Below, in pieces: positions 12,681 through 23,332 of a DNA stretch of 64,000 bases. The notes under the pieces were generated by a model. That model ran no database searches. It saw only the letters and a program-made list of their open reading frames with translations, and had not been told where the DNA came from. Source of the stretch: Aspidapion aeneum. Taxonomy: Eukaryota; Arthropoda; Insecta; Coleoptera; Brentidae. Made by a program: the position numbers and the translations under genes. Location: positions 84,131,289 through 84,195,288 of the forward strand of contig OY755039.1 of assembly GCA_963576565.1 (NCBI GenBank). Direction: 5' to 3'. Each line of letters starts with the position of its first letter. The stretch's first letter is position 1.

Positions 12681-13209
12681 GGAATCACCCTAATGCAGTA
12701 TATGCAATTAATCAAATTATGCCTTAAGCAATCTTTAAAATATAAATTAATGAAAAGTGCTTTTTATGAATATTTTTGTTGAATATTGTTTGAGGTAATT
12801 TGTTTAAAATGCAATGTTATTTTAAAAAAACGAACGCTACTGGTCATTATCCGTAGCATTTCTTTCATATTTGGTTTATTAAAAAATCTTGTAAAAAATA
12901 TAACTGAATACTGAAATTGCAAAAAAATTTTCTCAAAATTTTAAACTTCGTCGCAAGAACACTTTTGTTGTAGAGATTTTTATTTTGCAGATCTTTTAAC
13001 ATGTTGGAATTGCCTTTGGTTTGCTGCAGAAAATCAATTTATAAAAAAATTAGTAAACTTAATTATTTTTTATTTTGTATACAGCAGAAACGAGTATAAT
13101 TTAACTAGTTTCTGGTATACTGTGGCTTAAAAATCACTTAATATAAATGCGATAGTATAGTTTGGACTTTTCGATTTTAGACTTTCTAACTTTTTTTTTG
13201 GTTCATTCA

Positions 13210-14075
13210 CAACGCTCTTCAAGATATACTTGGAACAAGTCCTTAAAGTATGGAAGAGAAAATGCCAAAACATGGGAATTCCGTTGGACGAATCCACCTT
13301 GTATACTTTATGTTTCGCCGATGATCAGATAGTAGTGGCTCAGGATTATGACGATCTCGAATATATGACACGAAAATTAATAGAAGAGTACAATAAGTGG
13401 GGACTAGAGGTTAATCTCAATAAGACAGAGTATATGGGTATCGGTGGAATAAAACAGGATCTAATCTTAAATACCGGGTAGCGAATTCAGTCCTGTGATG
13501 AGTATAAATACTTGGGTCTAAAAATTACAGCTGACGGAACACTAGAGAAAGCTATAAAAGATCGATACATACAAGGATGAAAAGCAATAACTTTATAAAA
13601 TGGAATAATTTGGGACCAAAGTATATCAAAACATAACAAAAAGCTTATATATAACACCATTGTAAAAAGTATTATTACATACGGTTCAGAAGTATGGCCA
13701 ATTAAGGATAGAACAGAAAAAATGCTTTTCGCTACGGAGATGGACTATTGGAGAAGAGTAGCAGGGAAATCAAAAAGAGAAAGAGTTACAAATCAAAGAA
13801 TAAAAGAAATTAGGACAGTGGGTGAACGTACTTTAGTGGATGATATAAGAACAAAACAACTGGTGTGGTACGGACATGTACAAAGAATGAATGATGAAAG
13901 ACTACCTAAACAAATACTGCAATGGAAACCAACTGGCCGAAGAAAACGAGGACGGCCAACGAAAAGCTGGAGAGAAGGAATAGACAGTAAAATAAGAATA
14001 AGAGGCCTAGATGATGAATTATGGGCAAACAGAAACGAGTGGAGATTGGGTATAGGAAGACGTAGAACGTTGTGA
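13210..14075 (+). pseudogene. Non-LTR retrotransposon RT relic
   Basis: The plus strand reads the RT palm C-F-A-D-D-Q-I-V-V-A, then K-W-G-L-E-V-N-L-N-K-T-E-Y, with in-frame stops near 13479, 13577 and 13594. It continues into the C-terminal region (13722-14075) with V-W-Y-G-H-V-Q-R-M and G-R-R-K-R-G-R-P. The 5' part of the element is missing: similarity starts abruptly near 13210. A closely related fragment begins at 63602 and is cut by the window end. Confidence 0.8.
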
Positions 14076-14089
14076 AACCGATAAATATA

Positions 14090-15234
14090 TATATAATTTT
14101 TTTTGTAAATAATTTGCTATATTATATTGCCTAAATATCCTATATTATATTTAAATATTAATTAAAAATACCTATGTGTTAGCCCAATTTTGAAAAATAG
14201 AAAAAAATAAATACCCATTGCATACACAAAAACTAAATTAGTGTTTACCCTTTTTTAAGCAATTTTATTTTTAAATTTTAACTTATTTCATGTTTTTTTA
14301 TTTTCAGTATGAAAAGCCCTATTCGGTAATCAAAATTTGTTTTGTGTTGAATAAGTTTGCGACCAAACCAAAGCAACATTTAAGATAGTAATACAGATTC
14401 TATAGCCTCATTAAAAAGCGCATATTTTACATTATTCAGATTAAGTACCCTAATTTTTTAAATTGTTATTTGAATTTTCTAACAGCAAAACCTAAACAAT
14501 TTTCATTAGCAGTCAGTTGAAGTTGTTTACTGAAACATCAATAGCAACATTGCGCTGTGAGGCTATCTCTCCTGCAAATCACAATGGATATCCATCCAAA
14601 CTACTGCTGGCTCACAGATTTAATTTTAACTGTTTAGGCTAAATGACAATACAGCAAAACATAATAAAATTAATGAAGTTATCAAGTCCTTTAAATATTT
14701 TTTTTTTCTAACGGAAGTTTGAAGCTCAAAGTGTATTCAATATTCTAGTAAAATTTTTATCGTAGATAATTTTTTTATTATATCATTGGTTTGTCACTAA
14801 TAATTTTTCACTGTACGATCTACTGCTGCTATTGATGGATTTTGCTGGTATTGTATACAGATTGATTGTTCCAAAAAGCAGGAACAAGTTTAATCTTACC
14901 CATTTCTATGTTAAAGGTTCAGGGTAAAAAATTTGTCTGCAATGAAAAAACTTTCTTTTCTTGAATAAATTGTTTTACCTTAAAACAATTTGTTTTGAAT
15001 TAAAATATCTCTCTTTAGTTCAACGCAGCGTTTAATCTTGAAATAAAACTTTATTTTTCTTTTTGTTTTGTTTCAGTATACTCCATTTTGTAACAAAGCA
15101 AATTGTCTTCATATAAGTAATATTTTGCTTCCAGAGAAAACAGAGCCGTAGATTAATCAATTTCCAATTTCTGTTTCACATTAAAATAAAAAGCAAGGCA
15201 TTTTTTGTGCTAAATCAAATAAAAAATCCATTTA
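14090..15234. other. AT-rich intergenic DNA, nothing recognised
   Basis: No supported gene, RNA or repeat was seen in this stretch. Confidence 0.5.
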
Positions 15235-16790
15235 AAAATTTTTATGCTGCTCTGCTAGCTTTAGTCGAGCAATAGACATATAAAAGTCGAGGAAAATACA
15301 CATTAATCGTAAATAAAATAATAAAGGATTTAATTGCTTAACATTTACAGTGTTAGGACCGCTCTAGGTGTTCCTTTAAAAAAACATATATTGCTCTGCT
15401 GGTTTTATCAGAGCATCAAACTTTAGAAATAAAACAGGGATGTTAAGAAAATAATCTAGAAGGTTTTGAGATCTAATTGCTCTATATTTTCCGTGTCAGT
15501 ACCAACCTTGGTAACATTTTCATTAAAAAGTTTTTATGCTGCTCTGCAAGCTTTAGTCGAGCATTAGAAAGAGAAAAAACTGGGAAAATGCACATTAATC
15601 GAAAGTAAAGGGATAAAGAATGAAACTGCTTAACACACACCGCTCTAGGTACTCCTTTAAAAAACACATGCTCTGCTGGCTTTAGCAAAGCACCAAATTT
15701 TAGAAACAAAACAGGGATGATAAAAAATTATTTTACAAGGTTTTGAGACTTAATTGCTCTATAATTACCGTGTCATTACCAACCTTGGTAAAATTTTTAT
15801 TTAAAAAATTTTATGCTGCTCTGCTAGCTTTAGTCGAGCATTAGACAGAGAAAAGACGGGAAAAATGCACATTAATCGAACATAAAGGGATAAAGAATGA
15901 AACTGCTTAACATTTACAGTATTAGGACGCTCTAGGTACTCCTTTAAAAAACATATATTGCTCTGCTGGCTTTAGCAAAGGACCAAATTTTAGAAATAAA
16001 ACTGGGATGATAAAAAAACATTTTACAAGGTTTTGAGACTTAATTGCTCTATAATTACCGTGTCAGTACCAACCTTGGTAACATTGTTATTTAAAAAAAT
16101 TTATTCTGCTCTGCTAGCTTTAGTCGAGCAATAGACAGGGATAATACGAAAAAAAACTACATATTAATCGTAAATAAAGGGATGAAGAATGAAACTGCTT
16201 AACATTTACAGTATTAGGACCGCTCTAGGTACTCCTTTAAAAAACACATATATTGCTCTGCTGGCTTTAGTCAAGCACCAAATTTTAGAAATAAAACTGG
16301 AATGATAAAAAAAAACATTTTACAAGACTTAATTGCTCTACAATTACCGTGTCAGTACCAACATTTTTATTTAAAAAATTTTATGCTGCTCTGCTAGCTT
16401 TAGTCGAGCAATAGACAGGGAAAATACGAAAAAAAATACACATTAATCGTAAATAAAGGGATAAAGAATGAAACTGCTTAACATTTACAGTATTAGGACC
16501 GCTCTAGGTGCTCCTTTAAAAAACACATATATTGCTCTGCTGGCTTTAGCAAAACACCAAATTTTAGAAATAAAACTGGGATGATAAAAAAACATTTTAC
16601 AAGGTTTTGAGACTTAATTGCTCTATAATTACCGTGTCAGTACCAACCTTGGTAACATTTTTATTTAAAAAATTTTATGCTGCTCTGCTAGCTTTAGTCG
16701 AGCAATAGACAGGGAAAATACAAAAAAAATACAAATTAATCGTAAATAAAATGATAAAGGATTTAATTGCTTTGTGACCAGAAGCTTTAT
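15235..16790. repeat. Tandem satellite, ~290-bp unit, about five copies
   Basis: The block starting TGCTGCTCTGC(A/T)AGCTTTAGTCGAGCA recurs at about 15245, 15538, 15814, 16106, 16385 and 16678, giving spacings of about 276-293 bp. Each unit also holds a half-way sequence, TTGCTCTGCTGG(C/T)TTTAG, resembling its own start, which suggests the unit arose as an internal dimer. Units differ by scattered substitutions and short indels. Confidence 0.9.
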
Positions 16791-17460
16791 TCTGTGTGTA
16801 GAAACTTAATATAGTATGAGATTTGAGGAGGTAAATTTCCCCTTTTTCCCCTCCGTTCCTTTCCTGTTTCTCTGCTATATTATTTGCGACATGTCTACCT
16901 GAAAGGCTTGTGGTATTGTGGCAATTTTTTTTTAGTTAGTCGCAACGCAATCTAAACAGTATGGAAGGAGTAGTTAAAAACTCCATGGATATCGGCCGAT
17001 GGATTACCGTGTTTAACAGAGGCTGACGTTGGGATATTGTTTCAAAATTTTCGATCATTGTTTCGAAATTCGTAAAAACATTGTAAAATGCTCATTCGTT
17101 TACGATTTGAAACATAATCTGGGATTAACGTTTGAATTATGCCCACGAGAACAACACAATTGGTCCGCTTTACAAAGGTTGAACAAATTAAAATTCATTA
17201 TCATTTGACTAAAAAAAACAATGTTCATGTGTTTTTTTTAAGCTGTTTACAATCTATGCGCCAGTAGTCTGTTCCCAACCAGTACTCGGCCATCGTTGTC
17301 ATTTTTATGAAATAAAAAAAATTTAATTAGGTAATTCAGTGCCAATCCTATGCACTTTCAATCCATTTTTCCTTTCTTATCAAAAATTTTGATATAAACA
17401 GACAACACTTTAATTTTAAAGTGACAGTTTAAAATTGCCGTACACGTTGTGTTGGCTCTG
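16791..17460. other. No gene recognised
   Basis: Unique-looking AT-rich sequence between the satellite and the inverted-repeat element. I see no supported feature. Confidence 0.4.
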
Positions 17461-18139
17461 GTACAAAATAGCGCAAGATAAAATAGCGCAGAACAAAATA
17501 GCGCAGGACAAAATAGCACACATAGCGCAAAATAGCGCAGATCTCAAAAAGATACTAAAAAAATAACCTAACCTTACTTGGTTAGTTTATTATACTAAAA
17601 CCTTACCTGCAGACCTAACCTGACCTGATTAAGTTAGTATACTAAAAAATAAACGAACCTGTCTTGGTTAGGTTGGTCCTAATATATTAAAACCTAACCT
17701 GCAGACCTTACCTGACCTGGTTAGGCTAGTTTTGATTATGTTATTATTATTCTTACGGCAGTGGTACAAAACAGCGCAGGTCCAAATCGCGCGGACTAAA
17801 TCGCACAAGTAATAATAGTGCATGACCAAAATAGCGCAAGCCTTAAAAGCGCATTACTAAAATAGCGCATTACTGAAATAGTGAAGGCCTAACCTTATCA
17901 ATCAGATTGCCCCAGCCGAAGTAGAACAGGGGCCGAGGATAGGTTAGGTTAGTATCCCAACCTGACCCGGTTAGGTTTTTTTACAAAAAAAACTTACCTG
18001 ATCTGTTCAGGTAAATTTAAAGGGCAAATCGGCAAATCGCAACATTTTCTTTTGCGCTATTTTGTCCTGCGCCCTTTTGTCCTGCGCTATTTTTTCCTGC
18101 GCTATTTTGTCCTGCGCTATTTTGTCCTGCGCTATTTTA
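17461..18139. mobile_element. MITE-like element with inverted arrays of AAAATAGCGCAGGAC
   Basis: The left end carries several copies of a ~15-bp unit (AAAATAGCGCAGGAC and variants, 17465-17545). The right end carries the reverse complement array (GTCCTGCGCTATTTT, 18050-18138). A further internal cluster lies at 17760-17880. Between them a segment with CCTAACCTGACCTGGTTAGG recurs two to three times. No coding region and no clear target duplication were found. Confidence 0.6.
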
Positions 18140-19970
18140 ATTCTTTTTAGAGAACTATAAATTCTCCTTACTAAATTTTAGATTGCATAGCATTTGGAAG
18201 TTATTTTTGTAATCATTTAATGCTAAAAATCGTAAAAAAATAATTACAACCTAGTTTTTTCTGATGGTAGACTATTGGTAACACATCTAAAAACCCACTA
18301 GACGGTCGGGCGGCCGACTGAATATTTTTTTCAAAAACATTAGTCGGTTCCTTTCAACAACATCACTTTTAGAGCAGATTGACTTCAGGATTTGTTTGAC
18401 CAGTGTTCGGCCATAGTGTTTCTTATGCTGGGTTTATATAGATAAAAATAAAAACACATATTAAAATATAAATAAAAATAAATGTTTTTATAGTTGCGCA
18501 TGTGTGAAGTCGCGTCAAATGACCTTTGTTTTTATTTTAATGTAGAATTTTATTTTCTTTTTTGTTTTTTTTTTGGTGTTTTATTACCATTTTAGGCAAT
18601 GCAACTAAAGCCACTGGTAAACATATTTTGACTTTTCCTTTGTTTTATTTTTGTTCTGTTTTTGTGTTTGTTTATTGCACTTAAAGTATGATGTTGCCTG
18701 AGATGTAACCTTTTTTAAGATATTTTAAATTAAATATTTGTTTTTTTTTTAAATTGACTATTTGTTTTTTTAACGTTTTTATAATATTTGAATTCTTTTT
18801 GGATTTTTTTAAATACAATATAGTTTGTTCCTACCTATTTAATTTTTATTTTAAAACAGATGATTAATACAAATCTAATATCTAGGCCGACTACTGATTG
18901 AAAATTGACCGACTCTAGAAATTTGGTGGCCGAGTACTGGAATTCTTGTACATTTTTATTATTTTTCTTTTAAGATTTCTGATCTCAGTAATATTTTTGA
19001 GTTTTAGAGAACATACAGCAATACCTAATAATAGTTATGCAATAACTAAGATGGTTTGCGCCTGAGTACCCACATAGCACAAAAATCACATCAACATTAA
19101 ATTAACGTGAAGAAAAATAACAAAGTTTTTTTTTACTTGAAAAAAACCTCATACCAGGTAATATTTATTTTGTTAAATCTATATGCTTAAAGATAACTTA
19201 AAAACAAGGAGAAATCAAGCTATAAAAAATAAAATAAAACTTTTTGCTGAAGTTTCTTGTGCTGAGTATATAACGTGTTTTTTACTCTCGTTATTGTCAT
19301 GTACCAAATTCACACTTGAAAAGTCCTCCACAACATGTTCTAAAACGCCACTAGATTAAGACTTCTAAAACCTACTAACTTTCTGCGTCTTTTGGTCACG
19401 TTTTTTTAATAACATTTTTTTAACTTAAAAGAGACGAGAAATGAAGTTATAAAAGTTCACTAGTTTAAGACTACAACACTTCAAGGCTAGACAAAATATC
19501 TATATATCTATCTATATATATTATGTTTTTTTTTAAAGCTAAACAAGATTTTTTAACAGTAAACACTTCCACAGCGTATTAATGTGTCTTTATTAGGTTA
19601 AATGACTGATGCGCCGTGATCGTAAAGAATCAGGGATCAGTTTCTTAACAGGTTTTTGGAGTTTAGAGGCCCAAGCACTGCCTGATAGATTTCGTCAAAG
19701 TGAAAAATGCCGACAATAGGTGGCGCTGCTAGTAAAATCTCAAAATTATTCGGTAGAAAAGCCATGCAAGATGCGTTTTAAAATTCGTGTAGAAAAGGCA
19801 TGAATCTAATGTGATTTTGAAACGTAAAAACAGTGCTGTTTTAATTTGATAATGGCGTTATTACAATACAGTTTTTAGCAACGTTATTTTTTATAACGTT
19901 AATGATTGACCTATTAAGCTTGTTTTCATATTTATGAAATAAACGTTTTTTTCTAGCAGCTTTTAAAATC
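18140..19970. other. Left flank of the Polinton, no gene
   Basis: AT-rich intergenic DNA with a short TATCTATATATA run near 19500. I found no supported coding region up to the Polinton target site. Confidence 0.5.
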
Positions 19971-19976
19971 AACGTT
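19971..19976. other. Polinton left target-site duplication AACGTT
   Basis: AACGTT directly precedes the left inverted repeat and is repeated at 49082-49087 directly after the right one. Six bp is the length expected for Polinton/Maverick integrase. Confidence 0.95.
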
Positions 19977-20983
19977 AGTAGTCCTATACTTGAATACAGC
20001 GGCCCCCTCTCCTACCACCGTAAGCCACGCCCCCTGTAATTAAACCCCGCCCACATGTCACTAAGTCCCGCCCACCTGTCAATAAGCCCCGCCCACCTGT
20101 CACTAAGCCCCGCCCACATGTCACTAAGCCCCGCCCACCTGTCACCTGTCACTTGTCACCTGTCACTTGTCACCTGTCACTTGTCACCTGTCACTTGTCA
20201 CCTGTCACTTGTCACTTGTCACCTGTCACTTGTCACCTGTCACTTCTCACTTGTCACCTGTCAACTGTCACTTGTCAACTGTCAACTGTCATCTGTCACT
20301 TGTCAACTGTCACTTGTCACCTGTCAACTGTCAGATGTCAACTGTCAGATGTCAACTGTCACTTGTCAACTGTCACTTGTCAACTGTCAAATGTCACCTG
20401 TCAAATGTCATTGATAGCATATCTGGTTTTAAAATCTATAAAAATTTATCTCTTGAGCGAGAGTTGGCAACTCCGCAATGAATAATATTACCATTGGCGA
20501 AAAAAATATTTCAAGTTAGGATTGGTCCAGACTTGTCTAGCCTTTATTTTTAGACAAGTCGTTTACTAAAGTATTTTTATTTCTTTCTAACACACTTGCC
20601 TTAAGGGTGTGCGAGTTTTTTTAATCTTTCTAGCTTTAAAATTTTTGAGATGTTGAAATATATAGGTTTTTAGGTAAGGTCTTTATGAACTATTTTTTAT
20701 TTTTCTAGCTTTCATTTTTATGCTGTAAAAATTTTATCTTTTTGAGATATTTATTTTTTATTATTTGGGGCTTAGTAAAAGAACAGCTATGCTGTACTTT
20801 AACACATTTTAATGTCTGATCTCTAATCTCACGCATTAAGCGGCTATAGAAAGTATTGAATAGCTGTGCTTTTACGGTGGCCCTGTACTGAGCTATAGGT
20901 GGGAATAATTGTGTTATAAATAAAATGCACATTGTAAGGGTTATAATATATAATGGAAAACAAAAATATTATCTTAAAAATTA
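19977..20983. repeat. Polinton left terminal inverted repeat (1007 bp)
   Basis: It matches the reverse complement of 48089-49081 throughout, apart from one base (about 20499) and one extra 14-bp minisatellite unit that accounts for the length difference. It contains GC-rich 20-bp repeats with GCCCCGCCCAC (20045-20140), then a 7-bp array (20140-20410). Its inner end overlaps the stop codon of the capsid gene. Confidence 0.95.
20045..20410. repeat. Minisatellite inside the left inverted repeat
   Basis: Four to five copies of a ~20-bp GC-rich unit with CCCGCCCAC lead into about 35-40 copies of the 7-mer CTGTCAC / TTGTCAC / CTGTCAA. The order of variants is not random; CTGTCAC and TTGTCAC alternate in the outer part. 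A 7-bp unit without stops gives open frames in all three phases, so the long frames across it are not genes. The right-hand copy is at 48660-49010. Confidence 0.9.
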
Positions 20984-22213
20984 TAACGTATTCCAAAGTC
21001 TTAGTGACCCCTCAAAAGCATTATAGGTCAGAAATGAGTCGTGTAACACCAATGCGTAAACTCGGGTGTCGGCTGGAAAAACCGTTTTGCTTTCAAATTC
21101 AATCTTGATGTCGACAGTGCCTGATTTGACAGGATCAGGCTGGTTAGAACAATCTAATACAAACACTGGATTTTTAGCATACTGTGATAGATCTAGCATA
21201 ACGTCATAATTATGTCGTCCGTAGTACCCTGCTTGAAAATTTTCGTAGAAATAATATGCGGTGTTGAAAAGAGCTTTGTCAAAATCTAGGTTCCAACGCT
21301 CTAGAGGGTATACCTCCGAATTTAGGTAAAGACGAATATCTCTTATAGCAGCTGTGGTAAACTCGGTGGGTGACTGTCCTATTGAATCCAGATGCTTGTT
21401 TGCTTGAAATGCTATTATAATATAGCGGGGCTTTTCTAAAGTTGTGCAGGTCTTAATTGCCCAAACATCGTTAGACGTCGACCTTAACATAGGTAAATCA
21501 TACAAGTCCCAGCTTCTATATGCGGCCTTAATGATAGCGTTATTTCCTTTTTTATTTATATGTGAAAAAAGCCTCAACTTGTATTTGTCTTCAGGTATAA
21601 GATGTTTTATTTTCCATTCCAGCTTATTTAAAGCGATCGCTGCTTCGTCTTTACCAATATAGACGTTATTAAAAGTTCGAGCCACTGTAAAATTGAGCTC
21701 GGCTTTTAAATTAATAATACCTTTAGAATAATCCTCGGCAAAACCAAATATCTGTTTTAAGGGTATTCGCCCACTAAAAGATTGAGAGTCTTTATGGAAA
21801 ATTGGGTTAGATTTTGAATTAAAAGCCCACCCTGAACCCTCCAAACGCGGAAGATCTGACTTTCCGAAGGACACCAAGTTTTTTAATGCTGAAGTTATCC
21901 CCGGTCTACGAATTGTTTGAATGGTTTCCCCTCCTAAACTAAGCCTGATTTCGTCAAATAAAAACAATAAGCAATTATTGCTTAAATACGCTGTTGGGTC
22001 TGTGTCTTTCGGAGAAAATGTGCCTTCGATATATATGTACGATTCTGCAATATCCAATATCAGGTCCGAATGGTTAATGAAAATTTGAATTATATCAGAG
22101 TTGTCAAAAGTTGGCGATCCGTAGGGTTTGTATGAATATAAATGAGTACTTACTAGAGCATTATCAATAGAGGGTTCTTCAAAAATATCAAGTTTTAGTG
22201 AAGAGTAAGACAT
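20981..22213 (-). CDS. Polinton major capsid protein (double jelly-roll type)
   Basis: The 410-residue protein builds the main shell of Polinton virions by family analogy. The N-terminal part has I-I-Q-I-F-I-N-H-S-D followed by a strand-rich segment, and the middle has R-R-P-G and L-P-R-L-E-G-S-G. The C-terminal part has F-V-L-D-C-S-N-Q-P-D-P-V-K-S-G-T-V-D-I-K-I-E-F, which matches my memory of conserved segments in insect Polinton capsids. No signal peptide or membrane segment is seen. The ATG at 22213 is the first in frame and follows a 58-aa ORF closely. The TAA stop lies at the inner edge of the left inverted repeat. The assignment rests on motifs and position beside the penton gene; structure prediction would settle it. 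Confidence 0.75.
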   Translation of the reverse strand: MSYSSLKLDIFEEPSIDNALVSTHLYSYKPYGSPTFDNSDIIQIFINHSDLILDIAESYIYIEGTFSPKDTDPTAYLSNNCLLFLFDEIRLSLGGETIQTIRRPGITSALKNLVSFGKSDLPRLEGSGWAFNSKSNPIFHKDSQSFSGRIPLKQIFGFAEDYSKGIINLKAELNFTVARTFNNVYIGKDEAAIALNKLEWKIKHLIPEDKYKLRLFSHINKKGNNAIIKAAYRSWDLYDLPMLRSTSNDVWAIKTCTTLEKPRYIIIAFQANKHLDSIGQSPTEFTTAAIRDIRLYLNSEVYPLERWNLDFDKALFNTAYYFYENFQAGYYGRHNYDVMLDLSQYAKNPVFVLDCSNQPDPVKSGTVDIKIEFESKTVFPADTRVYALVLHDSFLTYNAFEGSLRLWNTL

Positions 22214-22215
22214 TT

Positions 22216-22392
22216 TTAAGAACGTAGCTTTAAACCCAGCGAAAGTAAAAAATTCAAATCTATTGTAGACAAATCGCGTGTTGTCTCGCCGATGTTTGAG
22301 CGGTTACTGAAAGATTTCTGTGATTTAATTTGATTATATCCTGAATTACATTTTACCGTTTTTTTAAATGCAGGGGTAAAACAGAAACCCAT
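22216..22392 (-). CDS. 58-aa ORF tightly packed between penton and capsid genes
   Basis: The ATG at 22392 lies just after the penton stop (22394-22396), and the stop at 22216-22218 precedes the capsid ATG at 22213. The three genes therefore form a run with almost no spacers. The product is basic and polar in its first two thirds (T-P-A-F-K-K near the start) and ends in D-L-N-F-L-L-S-L-G-L-K-L, a probable amphipathic helix. I do not recognise a named family. Position and compactness suggest a small virion component or assembly peptide, which is inference. It could be a chance ORF, but its fit between two genes argues against that. Confidence 0.55.
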   Translation of the reverse strand: MGFCFTPAFKKTVKCNSGYNQIKSQKSFSNRSNIGETTRDLSTIDLNFLLSLGLKLRS

Positions 22393-22393
22393 T

Positions 22394-23119
22394 TTACAAT
22401 TTTTTAAGTTCTAATTTTACTATAATTTTCTCACCACAAAAACTAACTATTTTATCGTTATCATCCAAAACTGATACAGATATCTGGTCAATTTCTCTTC
22501 GATTTGCAGGCTTAACCGGTAAGTATATTATGTTACTTGGTTCCTTCGTGAGCTTATAGCCGGGCAAGACATCAATATCAAAATCTAACAAAGTATGCGA
22601 TTCTTTTTGATTATTATACGACCCGCCCACTAAATTACAATTTACTTTAATTAATCTGGTGCTAGATATATTAACAGGTTGTGTTGAAGAGTGAAGAAAA
22701 TTAGGTTTCAGCTCTACTGAGTCAAACCCCAAAACTGATCTTATCGAATATGGTACTGTAAAATCTACTACCAGGTCACTTTTTATTTCACACTTTAAGG
22801 TATTATTATTCGCCGATAAATTAAATAGAGGGTTATTAGGTTTTTTTTTTAAAATCTCAATGATGCCCTTTAGAATAGCCTGATTGATTTCAGAAATTTC
22901 GTAGGTCCCCGGGGTAATACGTACAATTTTTGTCTTACCGGAGTTTTTTTCCTTAAAACCTATAGCATTATTTAAATTGTTTATATTTTGAATAGAATTA
23001 TATGAATAAAATCCCAATAACCCTAATCCGTAAAAAGCTTGCGGCTCGAGCTCTATTGGTGGAAAGAAATTTGCCGAAAGTACGCTAGTCTCTCCGGTCA
23101 GTGTAAAGGTTAAAGACAT
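22394..23119 (-). CDS. Polinton minor capsid (penton-like) protein
   Basis: The 241-residue, strand-rich protein has the pattern expected of the single jelly-roll penton protein at Polinton capsid vertices. The most telling region is the C-terminal third: V-N-C-N-L-V-G-G-S-Y, then I-Y-L-P-V, and the closing I-S-V-S-V-L-D-D-N-D-K-I-V-S-F-C-G-E-K-I segment followed by a final beta strand. This resembles the conserved end of the family. It lies directly upstream of the 58-aa ORF and the major capsid gene in the same direction, the usual capsid neighbourhood. The first ATG is used. The alternative, another single jelly-roll minor capsid, would not change the role. Confidence 0.7.
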   Translation of the reverse strand: MSLTFTLTGETSVLSANFFPPIELEPQAFYGLGLLGFYSYNSIQNINNLNNAIGFKEKNSGKTKIVRITPGTYEISEINQAILKGIIEILKKKPNNPLFNLSANNNTLKCEIKSDLVVDFTVPYSIRSVLGFDSVELKPNFLHSSTQPVNISSTRLIKVNCNLVGGSYNNQKESHTLLDFDIDVLPGYKLTKEPSNIIYLPVKPANRREIDQISVSVLDDNDKIVSFCGEKIIVKLELKKL

Positions 23120-23210
23120 ACTGACAGAAAAACACGGGAGTATTTGAATATATTTATTAAAACATAAAAACTATAAAAAGCTTATTTCGAATAAATTACA
23201 TAGATAAAAC

Positions 23211-23332
23211 TTAGATTAATAAACATGGATTTTTTTCTTGTTCGTCGCCGTTAAAAACTGTTGCTCCCGTCTGGACGTCACAGTAGCAGCAAAATAATCT
23301 TTTTGGAGGCTTAGAGGTCCCGCAAACATCTC
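23211..23332 (-). pseudogene. 3' part of the BEL-split Polinton gene
   Basis: This fragment carries the C-terminal 38 codons and stop of the gene whose 5' part is at 31285-31551. It reads a Cys cluster (F-C-C-Y-C-D) and ends C-L-L-I, a possible CaaX prenylation box. Counting the 5-bp duplication once, the two parts total 384 nt, an exact multiple of three (127 codons plus stop). This supports the split by insertion. Confidence 0.8.
23328..23332. other. BEL target-site duplication ATCTC (left)
   Basis: ATCTC flanks the left LTR here and recurs at 31285-31289 after the right LTR. Five bp is in the usual range for BEL/Pao integrase. Confidence 0.9.

Noticed and set aside
15235..16790. CRISPR-like spacing of repeats
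   Set aside because: Units are ~290 bp contiguous satellite copies in a eukaryotic genome, with no short repeat/spacer pattern.
20055..20485. Open frames of 104-119 codons in three phases (and their mirror at 48587-49003)
   Set aside because: They are produced by a stop-free 7-bp tandem repeat and encode only L-S-x-V-T-C-H-type periodic peptides.
20705..20932. 75-codon ORF inside the left TIR, repeated at 48140-48367
   Set aside because: It is present twice only because the TIRs are near-identical. There is no family resemblance; it is kept as possible but unsupported.
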